Assembly: GCA_963082975.1 (NCBI GenBank)
Contig: OY720346.1
Coordinates: forward strand, 25,414,720-25,478,719
Origin: Labia minor
Taxonomy: Eukaryota; Arthropoda; Insecta; Dermaptera; Spongiphoridae
DNA length: 64,000 bases
Reading direction: 5' to 3'
In this document: positions 1 through 10,400 of the stretch, one piece after another
Layout: each line of letters begins with the position of its first letter
Numbering within the stretch: position 1 is the first letter of the stretch
The notes under the pieces: generated by a model
What the model saw: the letters and a program-made list of their open reading frames with translations, nothing else
Told to the model about the DNA's origin: nothing
The model's database searches: none
Translations under genes and position numbers: made by a program

Positions 1-452
1 AAGAAATTCAGAAAAAGTAGAAATGTTATTGGTTCTTGAAAAAAGAATTCCTATATAAAATTTTTTAAATTCAAAAGAATTTCTTTAAATTCAATTGAAG
101 TAAATGATTTTTAAGAAGAATAAAAAAATTAGTAATTTTTATTTATATAAAATAGAAATCAAAAATTTCTTCAACATTTTCATAACTGTCACTATTAAAA
201 ATTTTATATAAAAATTTAAACCTAATTTCATCTCTAGAATTCTCTATCCACCCTCTATGATTTTTACCAAATTTGTAAATAATAATTTAAATAACCATCA
301 TTAAATTAACAGCACAAATAAATAAATATTATTGAAAATTACATAATTTATAATAAAATTGTAGTATTATATGCTTTTCAAAATATTTCCCTTATTTTTA
401 TGCACATTATTATTCCGATTGGGACTTTTTAAAGAGTTGATTTTATTAAGAA
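1..452. other. AT-rich sequence, nothing recognised
   Basis: I see no ORF of note, splice-bounded exon or repeat shared with the rest of the window here. The sequence is strongly AT-rich with short homopolymer runs. Confidence 0.5.
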
Positions 453-1088
453 ATAAGTTGACCTGTGGCCAGGTCCGAACCGACCGACGGTTTGAAATAA
501 ATTAATTTCCAGCTACAGAAACAATTTCAAATAATTTTAAAATATCTATTAATGTAATAAAAAACAGATATGGAAACATAAATAATAAATATAAACATTT
601 TTAATTTTATTTTATTTATAATATATATGCAAGACCAGGCTGTGACGTTATGAATGGCTGGATGACGTCATATAATTTTAAACCAAGAAAAAACTAATAA
701 ATATGATTTTTCTCGAGGATAAAACCAATACAAAGTGCATGATTCGTGGTGATATATAAAAAAATCTCCTTTGGTGTGAAAATAACCCTTCTCTTCCTAT
801 CGTCGATCGCTAATACTACCACTTCCGGTTTCCGGAATTGCACCAAAAGTTGATCAATTCATCCCACTGATGTATTAAGTAAATATACCAAATTTCATCA
901 AAATCGGTTGAGCCGTTCAGGCTGTACACATCTATACGGACGGACGGACAGACGGACGGACAGACATCATGCTAAAAATACTTTTTTCTGTTTAGAAAAT
1001 GCATGATTCGTGGAGATATGTAAAAATCTCCACATGTGAAATTTGGTGTGAAAACAATACCTCCCTTACTATCGTCGGTCGGTAAAAA
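453..1088 (+). repeat. Dispersed repeat family B, copy 1 (near full length)
   Basis: About 635 bp from AAGTTGACCTGTGG to GGTCGGTAAAAA. It matches the copies at 20007-20529, 23867-24469 and 25043-25676 almost base for base, and a fragment at 54031-54066. Inside it are a CGGACGGACAGACGG run and a roughly 85-bp module present twice. Each module starts ATGATTCGTGG and ends near ATCGTCG. The second module holds a perfect 8-bp hairpin, GTGGAGAT (1010-1017) with ATCTCCAC (1026-1033). No protein is encoded. Shortened copies always keep the right end, so I infer a 3'-anchored retroposon (LINE tail or SINE) rather than a DNA transposon. Similar phrases around TCGGTTGAGCCGTT are common in arthropod repeats. 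Confidence 0.85.
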
Positions 1089-1210
1089 GAATCGAAAACT
1101 CATATTAATTAGATATTTATATTTGTAATAATTGTAGTGTATGTAATATCTTTATTAAAACTAATATGTCATAAAAAAAACATTTCCCAGATTCTTTTAT
1201 AGTCGTACTT

Positions 1211-1433
1211 TTATTTGCCGTTCGCTGTACCCAGGCAGGCGTTCTCCAGGCCTTTACTATCGTCATCGTCTCTTAAGGAGACAGATTGATCAACACAAGT
1301 AATTGAGGGCCAAATTAATTTGGAAAATATTCGAGAAGTTTCCCCAATTGATAGCGGATTAAATGATTTTCGAAGGGAGTTTACGATAATATCGCTGAAA
1401 CGGCTGAGCTCTGAATAAGTTTCTTTTCCCTCT
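1211..1433 (-). CDS. Candidate last exon of an unidentified gene
   Basis: On the minus strand a T-rich tract ends in TTATTTAG at 1434-1435 and is followed by an open frame of about 73 residues up to a TAA at 1211-1213, which overlaps an AATAAA. Codon composition is much less AT-rich than the surroundings. The peptide starts near REGKETYSELSRF, has an acidic RDDDDS stretch and ends GTANGK. I do not recognise the family. The frame is also open upstream to a Met at 1489, but that part looks like intron. No upstream exon was found on this strand, so it could be the end of a gene with a long intron, a pseudoexon or chance. Confidence 0.3.
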
Positions 1434-1489
1434 CTAAATAACGAGAAAATTATAAAAATAAAATCACTTACAAATTTAAAATTTTTCAC

Positions 1490-2527
1490 AATAAATTTAA
1501 GGTTATAAAAATAAATATATTTTGTAATTTAAAATATAATAATAAAATAATAATGTGTTTAAAAAATCGATTTTTCGATAATCTTTTATAATCTTACATA
1601 AGAGAGTTTTGTATATATATATATATATATATTAGATATGATAATTGAATCAAAAGAGAAGACATAAATATATTTATCTACAGTGTGTATTCTCGAATAA
1701 ATTCTCTTTTCTTCGTTCTAATATAATATTGAGTGACATATCTAAAATGTTAAAGAAATTTAAGAAATGAAAATATTAATTGAATATTTTTTATTTAATG
1801 AAATGATGAATTTCATTTTATTATTATTATTATTATTATTATATTATTTTACTTAATTTAATTCAATTAAGTAAAATATATTTTAAATAAATAAAAAAGG
1901 TAAAAAAAAACAGATGACGATTAAAAATAAAAAGTTATTTTTAGAAATGAGCAAAACTGAAAAATCTATTAGAAAAGTAAAATTAAAAATATTTTAAAAA
2001 CTAATGATTCATAGATATAATATTACTATAAACAATGTTGGATTCATAATCGAAATAATGATTCACAATAAAATTATAATATTAAAAAGAATATAAATGC
2101 TTTACCATAAAAAATCTTTTAAATAATATATGTGATAAATAATAAAAGGACGCAACATTTATTGTCAAAGAATATATAATTCATATAGCATAAATATTTA
2201 AATATTTCAAAAAGTTAACAACTTAATTTAGAATAATAATAATAATAAAATCCTACATCATGACAATAATTAATGGCATTTTAAGATTATTATTACAAAC
2301 AAATTATGTTCAAACTTTATTAACATAAAAATATTTTAATATACAAACAAAAAATATTCAATGACACAGAAGTATTTATAAAATTATTTTTTATTTATTA
2401 TTTATTTATAAAGCATTATGGAGAGATATTATAATTTTGTGGAAAGCGATAATTATACTAGTAACGTTATAAGGCTGTCTTCGATAGTCAAAATTATCAA
2501 TTATAAATTCATAAATAATTTTTCTTT
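1490..2527. other. AT-rich intergenic sequence with TA and TTA microsatellites
   Basis: There is a (TA)n run near 1612-1632 and a TTA-rich run near 1820-1842. Nothing coding is seen. Confidence 0.5.
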
Positions 2528-2537
2528 AATTCATGAG
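2528..2537. repeat. Left target-site duplication of the LINE
   Basis: AATTCATGAG occurs here and again at 6901-6910, immediately after the poly(A) tail of the LINE. This pairing sets the element ends. Confidence 0.75.
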
Positions 2538-2774
2538 CCAGTATTAACTTGGCTATCAAGCTGAACGGATCAAACTAATCCTTTGAACTCTGAGCCTTAT
2601 TTAGTTTAATAATAAATTTTTCTTTTCTATTTATAATATATTTTAAAAAATATTATATAAGTATATATATTTACATAGAAAAAAAAAAAAAAAAAAAATC
2701 TTTCGGGGCTAAGCCCCTTGAGCCCCTTGGTCAAATAGCAGTGTATTTCACCAAAATCATACAAAAGTGCCCAA

Positions 2775-4022
2775 ATGATACCATCGCAGTGCTCATCAAA
2801 TAATGACATGCAGTGTTCATCAAATAATGACACACATGGAAATGGCGAATCTTCAAACTCCGAGATATCTTGGCAAAGAGTCAAGAGGAAAAGATCAAAC
2901 TCAGGTACACAAACCTCTTTACCTACAACATCTCCTGGAATTCAGCAATCAAATAGATTTACTCCGCTAACAAATAACGAGCCAGTCAACATTTCTGATA
3001 AAGAAAAATCTATAAACAGCAATGTTCCGAGAATCCCGAAGCCTCCACCTATTTTTATCTATCAAGTTTTAAATTTTTCGCAAATGGCAAACAGCATTTC
3101 AAATATTATAAGCAAAAATGATTATATTTGTAAAGCCATGGCAAATTCTACAGTTAAAATAAACGTATCAACAAGTGATGCTTTTAGAAAGCTAACTAAA
3201 TTTTTAAAAGATAAAAATGTCATTCATCATACATATCAACTTAAAGAAGAACGTTCATTTCGTGTAGTAATCAGGCACCTTCATCACTCTGTTAATATCG
3301 ATGAGGTCAAACTCGAATTAACTGAAAAAGGATTCGATGTTAGAAATATAACTAATATAAAACATAGAATTACTAAAGAGCCGTTCTCTTTATTTTTCCT
3401 TGATCTCGAACCTAACGAAAACAATAAACTTATTTACAATATCAGCTATCTATTAAACACGAAAATAGTGATTGAACCTCCTAGGAAAAATAGAGCAATT
3501 CCTCAATGTACCAGGTGCCAATCTTTTAACCACACTAAATCTTATTGTTTAAAGCCCTTTAGATGCGTAAAATGTGAGGAACCCCATGCATCTTCAGAGT
3601 GCACTAAATCAAAAGAAACTCCTGCAGTTTGTACAAATTGTTCAGGAAATCACCCAGCTAACTATAAAGGATGTTCAACTTATATTGATATTCAAAAAAG
3701 AAGAGGTAAATCTTTTCAAGATCCAAAATTCAAAAAACTCATAAATAATAATGAAAATCATATTCTACCAGCTCAAACAGTACATACCCTACCACCCCCT
3801 CCTCCTTCTCCACCTTTAAATCACAACTCTCAACATCAATCTCAAAGATCATATGCTAGTGCTGTTAGAAATGATAATTACAACTATCAAAGAAATGATA
3901 TCAATATTCAGCTAACATCTATCATGAATGACTTTAAATCTATGTTTAATCAGCTATTAAATCAAAATAGCATGATTCTAAATTTGTTAACAAAACTAAT
4001 AAACAATATGACTAAAGTCTAA
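2775..4022 (+). CDS. LINE ORF1: gag-like RNA-binding protein with CCHC zinc knuckles
   Basis: A 415-residue protein. ORF1 proteins of LINEs of this type bind the element RNA and form ribonucleoprotein particles. The N-terminal 90 residues are polar and low complexity. A central domain (about 110-240) resembles the region preceding the knuckles in Jockey gag proteins. From residue 245 there are three Cys/His clusters: CTRCQSFNHTKSYC, then FRCVKCEEPHASSEC, then CTNCSGNHPANYKGC. A proline-rich stretch follows (about 335-350), and the C-terminus is Asn-rich and helical. QCSSNND occurs twice near the N-terminus, a DNA-level tandem duplication of 24 bp. The stop codon shares a base with the ORF2 start (TAATG). 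Confidence 0.88.
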   Translation: MIPSQCSSNNDMQCSSNNDTHGNGESSNSEISWQRVKRKRSNSGTQTSLPTTSPGIQQSNRFTPLTNNEPVNISDKEKSINSNVPRIPKPPPIFIYQVLNFSQMANSISNIISKNDYICKAMANSTVKINVSTSDAFRKLTKFLKDKNVIHHTYQLKEERSFRVVIRHLHHSVNIDEVKLELTEKGFDVRNITNIKHRITKEPFSLFFLDLEPNENNKLIYNISYLLNTKIVIEPPRKNRAIPQCTRCQSFNHTKSYCLKPFRCVKCEEPHASSECTKSKETPAVCTNCSGNHPANYKGCSTYIDIQKRRGKSFQDPKFKKLINNNENHILPAQTVHTLPPPPPSPPLNHNSQHQSQRSYASAVRNDNYNYQRNDINIQLTSIMNDFKSMFNQLLNQNSMILNLLTKLINNMTKV

Positions 4023-6745
4023 TGGCTAATACACACAGAATAGCCCTATGGAATGCCAACGGACTAATTCAAAGACGTCATGAATTGGAGATCTTCTTGA
4101 ACACAGAAAATATTGACATATTATTAGTATCAGAAACACATTTTACAAATAAAAGTTATTTTTCAATACCAGGATATAATTGCTATTCCACCCTGCATCC
4201 TGACGGGACCGCACATGCAGGTACCGCAATTCTCATTAAAAAATCATTTTATCATCAAGAACTGGATAAATATGAAAAGAACTTCTTACAAGCTACATCA
4301 ATTCAAATTACAGACTCAAATGGTACACGACTTGTAATAAGTGCTCTCTATTGTCCTCCTCGACATACTATCTCAAAGGAACAATTCTCTACTTTTTTTG
4401 AAACTCTCGGCCCAAAATTTTTAGCTGGCGGAGATTTCAATTCAAAGCACACATCTTTCGGATCACGAGTAATAACACCAAAAGGAAGAAACCTGCTCAA
4501 AACTATATCTTCAAAAGGATATAATATTCTATCTACTGGTAAGCCAACCTATTGGCCCTCGGATCCTAACAGGCTGCCTGACATGCTAGATTTTTTTGTA
4601 TCCAAAGGATTATCTAGCTCATACACCAATATAGAAGAATGTTTGGATCTTAGCTCTGACCACACACCAGTGATTGCTACCATTAGCACTATGATAATAA
4701 AAAAAGAAAGAAGTCCCACATTATGCAATAAAAAAACAAATTGGATTTTATTCCAAAAAAATGTGGAAGATAATTTGAATACTAAAATTCCTCTTAAAAC
4801 TGAAGATGATATTGAAAAAGCAATTGAATATTTTAACAAAAATATTCAAGAGTCAGCTTGGTTGTCAACCCCTAAAATAAACCATCAAGAAACTCAAATC
4901 AATTACCCGATCGAGATAAGAGAAAAACTAAAAGAAAAAAGAAGACTTAGAAAAATATGGCAAAGAAGTCAATATCCACCGGACAAATTAATTTTCAATA
5001 GGGCCTCTAAGGAACTTAAAAATTTGATTATTAAAAATAAAAATGAAACACTACAAGATTATCTTTCAAAATTGTCTCCTCAAGGAAATAATGAGCACTC
5101 TCTTTGGAGTTCAACAAAATATCTAAAAAGACCTAAGCAATTTGCATCCCCATTAAAAATTAGTACAAATGCTTGGGCCAGAACAAACTTAGATAAAGCA
5201 GAAACTTTTTCCCAACACCTGGAAAACACTTTTAATCCCTTTCCACAAACTTGTCCTAACCATGAGCTCCTACAAATAGAAGATTTTTTGGACTCCCCAT
5301 TACAACTATCGCCACCTATTCGATCATTTTCCACAAAAGAAATTGAACAACTTATTAAACATGAGTCTAGCAGAAGGAAATCTCCGGGATATGATCTAAT
5401 CACCGTCGAGATATTAAAAAAGCTCCCCAAAAATGGTATAGTTTTTCTGACTCAACTATATAATGCCATCTTAAGATCTCGATATTTTCCGATCCAATGG
5501 AAACTTGCTCAAATAATAATGATCCTCAAACCCGGAAAACAGGATTCTGAAGTTTCCTCATACCGCCCTATTAGTCTCCTCCCTCAAACGTCAAAGATCT
5601 TTGAAAAACTAATTTTAATGAGACTAAAGGGTGATATAGAAATTGATGAAATAATACCTCTTCATCAATATGGATTTCGTAGTCAACACTCTACATCTGA
5701 GCAGATCCACAGGATAGTCAATATTATTGAAACAACTCTAGAAGAAAAGAAGATATGTTCTGGCGTATTCCTGGATGTCAAACAAGCATTCGACAAAGTA
5801 TGGCATCAAGGACTTCTATACAAAATAAAAAAACTCCTTCCTGACCACTATTTTTGGATACTTAAATCATATCTACAAGATCGTTGGTTTCAAGTTAGGG
5901 TAGAAAATGAATTTTCCCAGTATCATCCCATATGTTCAGGAGTCCCTCAAGGCAGCGTTCTTGGGCCTTTCTTATATTCTATATACACCGCGGATATACC
6001 GACAACGCCAGATTCATTTATTGCTACTTATGCCGATGATACCGCCATTCTCGTCACAAGCACAGATCCAGACATAGCTTCAATCAAGCTTCAAGAACAA
6101 CTAGACAACATCCAAAAGTGGTCACATCGATGGAGGATTCATGTGAATGAATCTAAATCCAATCATATCACCTTCACTAATAAAAAAGTCATATGCCCAA
6201 CAGTCTATTTAAATTCCAAAATCATCCCCTATACTAACTCGGTAAAGTATCTTGGATTGCACCTTGAATCAAGACTTAGCTGGAAAATTCATATAGAAAA
6301 AAAAAGAAATGAATTAAATATTAAATATAAAAAAATGTATTGGCTATTAGGAAAAAATTCCCAACTCGAATTAAAATCAAAAGTTTTACTATATAAGTCA
6401 ATTCTTATGCCAATTTGGTCATATTCATGTCAAATATGGGGAACTGCTAGCGAATCCAGTATAAGTAAGATTCAAAGAGTGCAATCCAAGATACTCAGAT
6501 GTATAGCAAACGCCCCATGGTACTTTACAAACGAAAGTTTACACAGTGACCTTCTAGTCCCCTCAGTCAGGGAAGTAATTCTTCATAGATTCATAAAGCA
6601 TAGACAAAAACTTGAAAATCATCCAAACACAACAGCCATTACTCTCCTGGACAACAGTGAAGTGACCAGAAGGCTCAAGAAGAACCATGTTCTAGATACT
6701 GAAGTACGCTCTTCCTTGAACAATTGGAAAATGAAATTCAAATAG
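4022..6745 (+). CDS. LINE ORF2: AP endonuclease-like domain plus reverse transcriptase
   Basis: A 907-residue protein that would nick the target and copy the LINE RNA. The N-terminal apurinic-endonuclease-like fold (about 1-220) shows LWNANG near residue 9, VSETHF near 36-41, AGGDFNSKH near 135 and SSDHTPV near 210. The reverse transcriptase (about 480-750) shows YRPISLLP, the catalytic GVFLDVKQAFDKVW, CSGVPQGSVLGP and TYADDTA with Tyr670-Asp673. The C-terminus has a SYSCQIWG region typical of LINE proteins and no RNase H. There are no internal stops. Translation probably restarts at the ATG overlapping the ORF1 stop. Confidence 0.93.
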   Translation: MANTHRIALWNANGLIQRRHELEIFLNTENIDILLVSETHFTNKSYFSIPGYNCYSTLHPDGTAHAGTAILIKKSFYHQELDKYEKNFLQATSIQITDSNGTRLVISALYCPPRHTISKEQFSTFFETLGPKFLAGGDFNSKHTSFGSRVITPKGRNLLKTISSKGYNILSTGKPTYWPSDPNRLPDMLDFFVSKGLSSSYTNIEECLDLSSDHTPVIATISTMIIKKERSPTLCNKKTNWILFQKNVEDNLNTKIPLKTEDDIEKAIEYFNKNIQESAWLSTPKINHQETQINYPIEIREKLKEKRRLRKIWQRSQYPPDKLIFNRASKELKNLIIKNKNETLQDYLSKLSPQGNNEHSLWSSTKYLKRPKQFASPLKISTNAWARTNLDKAETFSQHLENTFNPFPQTCPNHELLQIEDFLDSPLQLSPPIRSFSTKEIEQLIKHESSRRKSPGYDLITVEILKKLPKNGIVFLTQLYNAILRSRYFPIQWKLAQIIMILKPGKQDSEVSSYRPISLLPQTSKIFEKLILMRLKGDIEIDEIIPLHQYGFRSQHSTSEQIHRIVNIIETTLEEKKICSGVFLDVKQAFDKVWHQGLLYKIKKLLPDHYFWILKSYLQDRWFQVRVENEFSQYHPICSGVPQGSVLGPFLYSIYTADIPTTPDSFIATYADDTAILVTSTDPDIASIKLQEQLDNIQKWSHRWRIHVNESKSNHITFTNKKVICPTVYLNSKIIPYTNSVKYLGLHLESRLSWKIHIEKKRNELNIKYKKMYWLLGKNSQLELKSKVLLYKSILMPIWSYSCQIWGTASESSISKIQRVQSKILRCIANAPWYFTNESLHSDLLVPSVREVILHRFIKHRQKLENHPNTTAITLLDNSEVTRRLKKNHVLDTEVRSSLNNWKMKFK

Positions 6746-6900
6746 GGAAGTTATCGATGGATAACTTTCCCTTCAAGTGACGTGTGAGTGTATGAGTGAA
6801 TGTGTGTGAGTGTGTGTATAAATGAAAATCACTTTTATTAAATTTACTAATAGTTTTGTACAAGCTGATTGTAAATAAAAAATAAAATAAAAAAAAAAAA

Positions 6901-6910
6901 AATTCATGAG
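6901..6910. repeat. Right target-site duplication of the LINE
   Basis: AATTCATGAG, identical to 2528-2537, directly abuts the poly(A) tail. Confidence 0.75.
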
Positions 6911-7049
6911 AAATTAAAGGTATATTTATATTAATATAAATCTTTATATTAATAACATATAAATATTTAATTTTAATAAAAAGGTTGAAATTTACCTCAT
7001 TTTTACTATCTCTCTGTGTGTGTATGTGTGTGTGTGTGTGTATGTATGT

Positions 7050-7496
7050 AGACAAGATTACGCAAAAACGGTTTGAGCTAGAATGATGAAATTTGGTACA
7101 TGGACATTATTCAAAATTCATAGTTTTCTATCAACTTTTGAGAAATGTAGCTCAACCGGAAGAGGGTCATTACCTACAACGTTTTGATTTTTTTTCCTCT
7201 AAAGTGACCGTAAAAATAAAAATATATGTTTGATAATTTTTTACATGATTAATAATTGTATAAAACTGCTATATCTAGAATTTCAGCTTGATTGAATTGC
7301 TGAAAGTACCAGAATTAATTTTTTAACACTGCAAATCTCACGCGCCAACACGTGCCATGGTGCCATCAATAAAAAGCCAAACATGCGCTGGTTTAATATT
7401 TATTATTTATAATTTATAATTAATTAAATTTAATTTAAATATAATATATTATGTTATTTAATCCAATTCAAATTGCGAGATAGTCGAGTGGAGACA
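7050..7496 (+). repeat. Dispersed repeat family A, copy 1
   Basis: The region begins after a (TG)n tract (7011-7042). It has a first part around ACGGTTTGAGCTAGAATGA, then a part (7189-7496) that reappears inverted at 48730-49046. The shared core contains CTCACGCGCCAACACGTGCC and ends AATTGCGAGATAGTCGAGTG. It is non-coding. The first part is not present in the other copy. The type is unknown; it may be the 3' region of a retroelement. Confidence 0.7.
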
Positions 7497-10400
7497 CTCC
7501 AGCTAATTTTATATTAAAATAAGAAAAAGGCCAAAACCAATAAGAATATACAAAGAAATGAAGTTGACAATTGATTGGAACACCTGAGTACAATTATTTT
7601 ATAATAGAGTTTTTAAATATAATAAAAACCAATTTTTTATTTAAGAAGAAACATTTCAATCTAAAATATAAATTTTATTAGTCACTATGGGATAATGATT
7701 GAATAGTATGAATTTTCAATCCAAAGCTGTTAAATAATTAAAAAATTACATAAAAAGTAATCTACTATAGATTGATAAAATTCCAAATAATTGATTATTT
7801 GAATTGTATTTTTTCAAATTCTATTCATTCCGTGCAAAGTATTTATAAATGTAATAGTATAGTAAAGTCGATTAATATATTTATAAGATATAAGTATTTA
7901 TGAATCGTTATTCATATCTCAAATACATATATAGTATTTTCTTGTTAGTATTATTTATGTAATTAATTAAAAAAGTAATAGCATAAAAATATAATTTCTG
8001 GTAGTCATGTTTTATTTATGTTTTTTTTAATGATAAAGCATTTTGAATTTATTAAAAATATTTAAAAACAAGTTACGAGAGATTAATATATTATATTATG
8101 ATTATTTTATGAACATTTATATTTATACTAATAACGATATGATAAAGTAAAATAATATAAAACTTTAATATAAATTCAAATATAAATTTACAATTAATTT
8201 GAATGTTTATTATAAAGAAACGTTCTTTTAACTTTATACAAAATAGATTTATGTTTTTTGTGAATATTTTTAATGTTTATAATAGGAAAAATGACAAGAA
8301 AGTATCATGCTTTTAAGAGAGAAGAGTATTCAGAGAGCCAAACAAGATGGAACGTTGATAATAATCATGAAAGGGTAAGATGAGAAAGAGGAAAGTTCGG
8401 GGTTACTACGATCCAGTGGATTAGTTACAAGAAATATGAGATTCAAATAATTTTTATTTATATAGAGATTTAGTTTTAGTAGGAAGATATATTTATTATT
8501 TCTGTAAGTTTATACCATTTTATCAACAGATTCAAGTATTTCATATTTAATCATTTTCATTCTTCTTATTGTATAACAAAAAAAGGTGATCTTTGATGTT
8601 ATTGTTATTAACTTTATAGTTTAAAAAAATTTCATTTTGACACCTACACTTAGCCGAAAAGTTTGTAGTCGAGCAAGTGGGAGACCTTAGACAAATAAAT
8701 ATAGAAAAATTACTCTAAATATTAAAATTTATTTTATTGATTCAAAATATAGATTTCTAAGAACACGTTATTCTGAAAAAAAAAATTATTTTCATAGATC
8801 AGTTTTTTTTTTTGAAGAAATTTATATTAAATCTTTTTACATGCATATACAGAAAGACATAAACTAGCTATCAAGTTTTTTTCAGGCTTAAATTACATGA
8901 AAAAATTTCAAATTCTAAATAAGAATACACAAATATGGATATGATTACATATTTCTTTTAACATGTATTTAATTAATCTAATAATTACAAATCGATGATA
9001 TATATAATATAATTGATGAAATGATGAAAATAAAAAAATCTTTTAAGTACAAAAATGTTTTAATTATCAAAAGTAATGGATGTAACAATGTACGTCTCTC
9101 TAAAGAAATTAAATTATTAAATATTTATCTAATGGTTTATGCGACTTGTCACTTATTTACATCACATTCAACAATAAAATATTGATGTTGATGGAGTGAC
9201 AATTAGAAACTTTTTAAAACACGAAAAGTCGTTTTCAACTCGCAGTTCTTCATTACGTTAAGCTTTTGCAAAATTCAGGAATAGATAAAATTTTAAATAA
9301 GAAAAGATTGTTTAAATTTTTTGTTGTTGAGATAAGAATAGAAAGCTTCAGTTGGTTAAAAATAGTTGTTGTCTGGTAATGAAAATTCTACCAATTCTTT
9401 TAAAAGAGAAACCGGAAATATGCAACAAATTATGTTAATGAATATGATTAGATATTGAAGAGGAGTGTCTTATAAATAAAAGACAAATGATTTCAATAGA
9501 ATTTTCTTTCAAAATTGATTAAATGTTCATTCTCTCTAAATTAAAGAATAAGGGTTTCAATATAATTATATCGTAAAAATGTAAAGAATTTTTTAATCAT
9601 GTTATATAAAATAAATTATTTATTTTTCTATTATAGGAAGGTATTTTTTAAACACTATAGATGTATAGAATTAATATCAACAAATAGATATTTAGTCCAT
9701 TTATAATTTTTTTTTTTTTTTTATATAAATTTATATATTTTTAAATTTCATAAATAATATTTCTAGAAAGAAAAGTAAATTAAATAAATATAAAGTAATT
9801 ACATTTAAAAAAAAACAATAGAGCTAAATTTACAGATAAAGCTTGGGGTGGAAGGTGTGGGTTTGCTTGGAAGGGGTCTCCCTTCAAGGCATTTTCATAT
9901 ATTTTTTAAATCTTATAATATTAAATAATTACAAATGATAAAATAAAAGCTATAAATACAAAACTATGATAATAACAAGTAAAAAAAAGACTATTTTGAA
10001 TATGCTATCCTAAAATTTATATTAATTTATTTATTACATTATCTTGGAATTTGAAAATCTAGAAAGATAATAATAGAACAAAAGTAGTTTCCAAATTTCT
10101 GGTACAAACATTGTATAGATACCAAATAGATTTATAATGTTATGATTTCAAGATATATACATATTTATATATGTATATATGAATGTAGTCAATTATAACT
10201 ATCACTAACTCTGAAAAGAAGATATAGAGTTCAATTTTAAAAATATAATTCAGCAGAATTTTTGTAATTGAAATGTATAGAATTAATATAACATTTAAAA
10301 AAAATATTTAGTATGAACTGTCCCTACAGAATCAAACTTGAAAAAGTTACTTATATGGAAATCAAAAGAAGTAAAAATAAATAAATTAAGTATATTTTTA

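Larger units (their letters stand above)
2538..6900 (+). mobile_element. Full-length Jockey-like non-LTR retrotransposon
   Basis: A 4.36-kb LINE bounded by 10-bp direct repeats. In order it has a 5' UTR of about 237 bp, ORF1 (gag-like, 2775-4022), ORF2 (endonuclease plus reverse transcriptase, 4022-6745), a short 3' UTR with AATAAA, and a poly(A) tail ending near 6900. Both ORFs are intact and there is no RNase H domain, as in Jockey-type elements. The 5' UTR holds a GC-rich palindrome (GGGGCTAAGCCCC near 2705) and a 20-A run just before it, which could be an older insertion. Intact ORFs, tail and flanking repeats suggest recent insertion and possible activity. The clade is inferred from domain order and zinc knuckles only. 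Confidence 0.88.

Noticed and set aside
865..915. Hammerhead ribozyme suggested by CTGATG in family B
   Set aside because: The required GAAA and stem arrangement are not found around it.
5080..5430. 116-codon minus-strand frame and others inside the LINE (4549-4839, 2627-2884, 6738-7055)
   Set aside because: They are antisense to LINE ORFs or lie over microsatellites, and have no domain.
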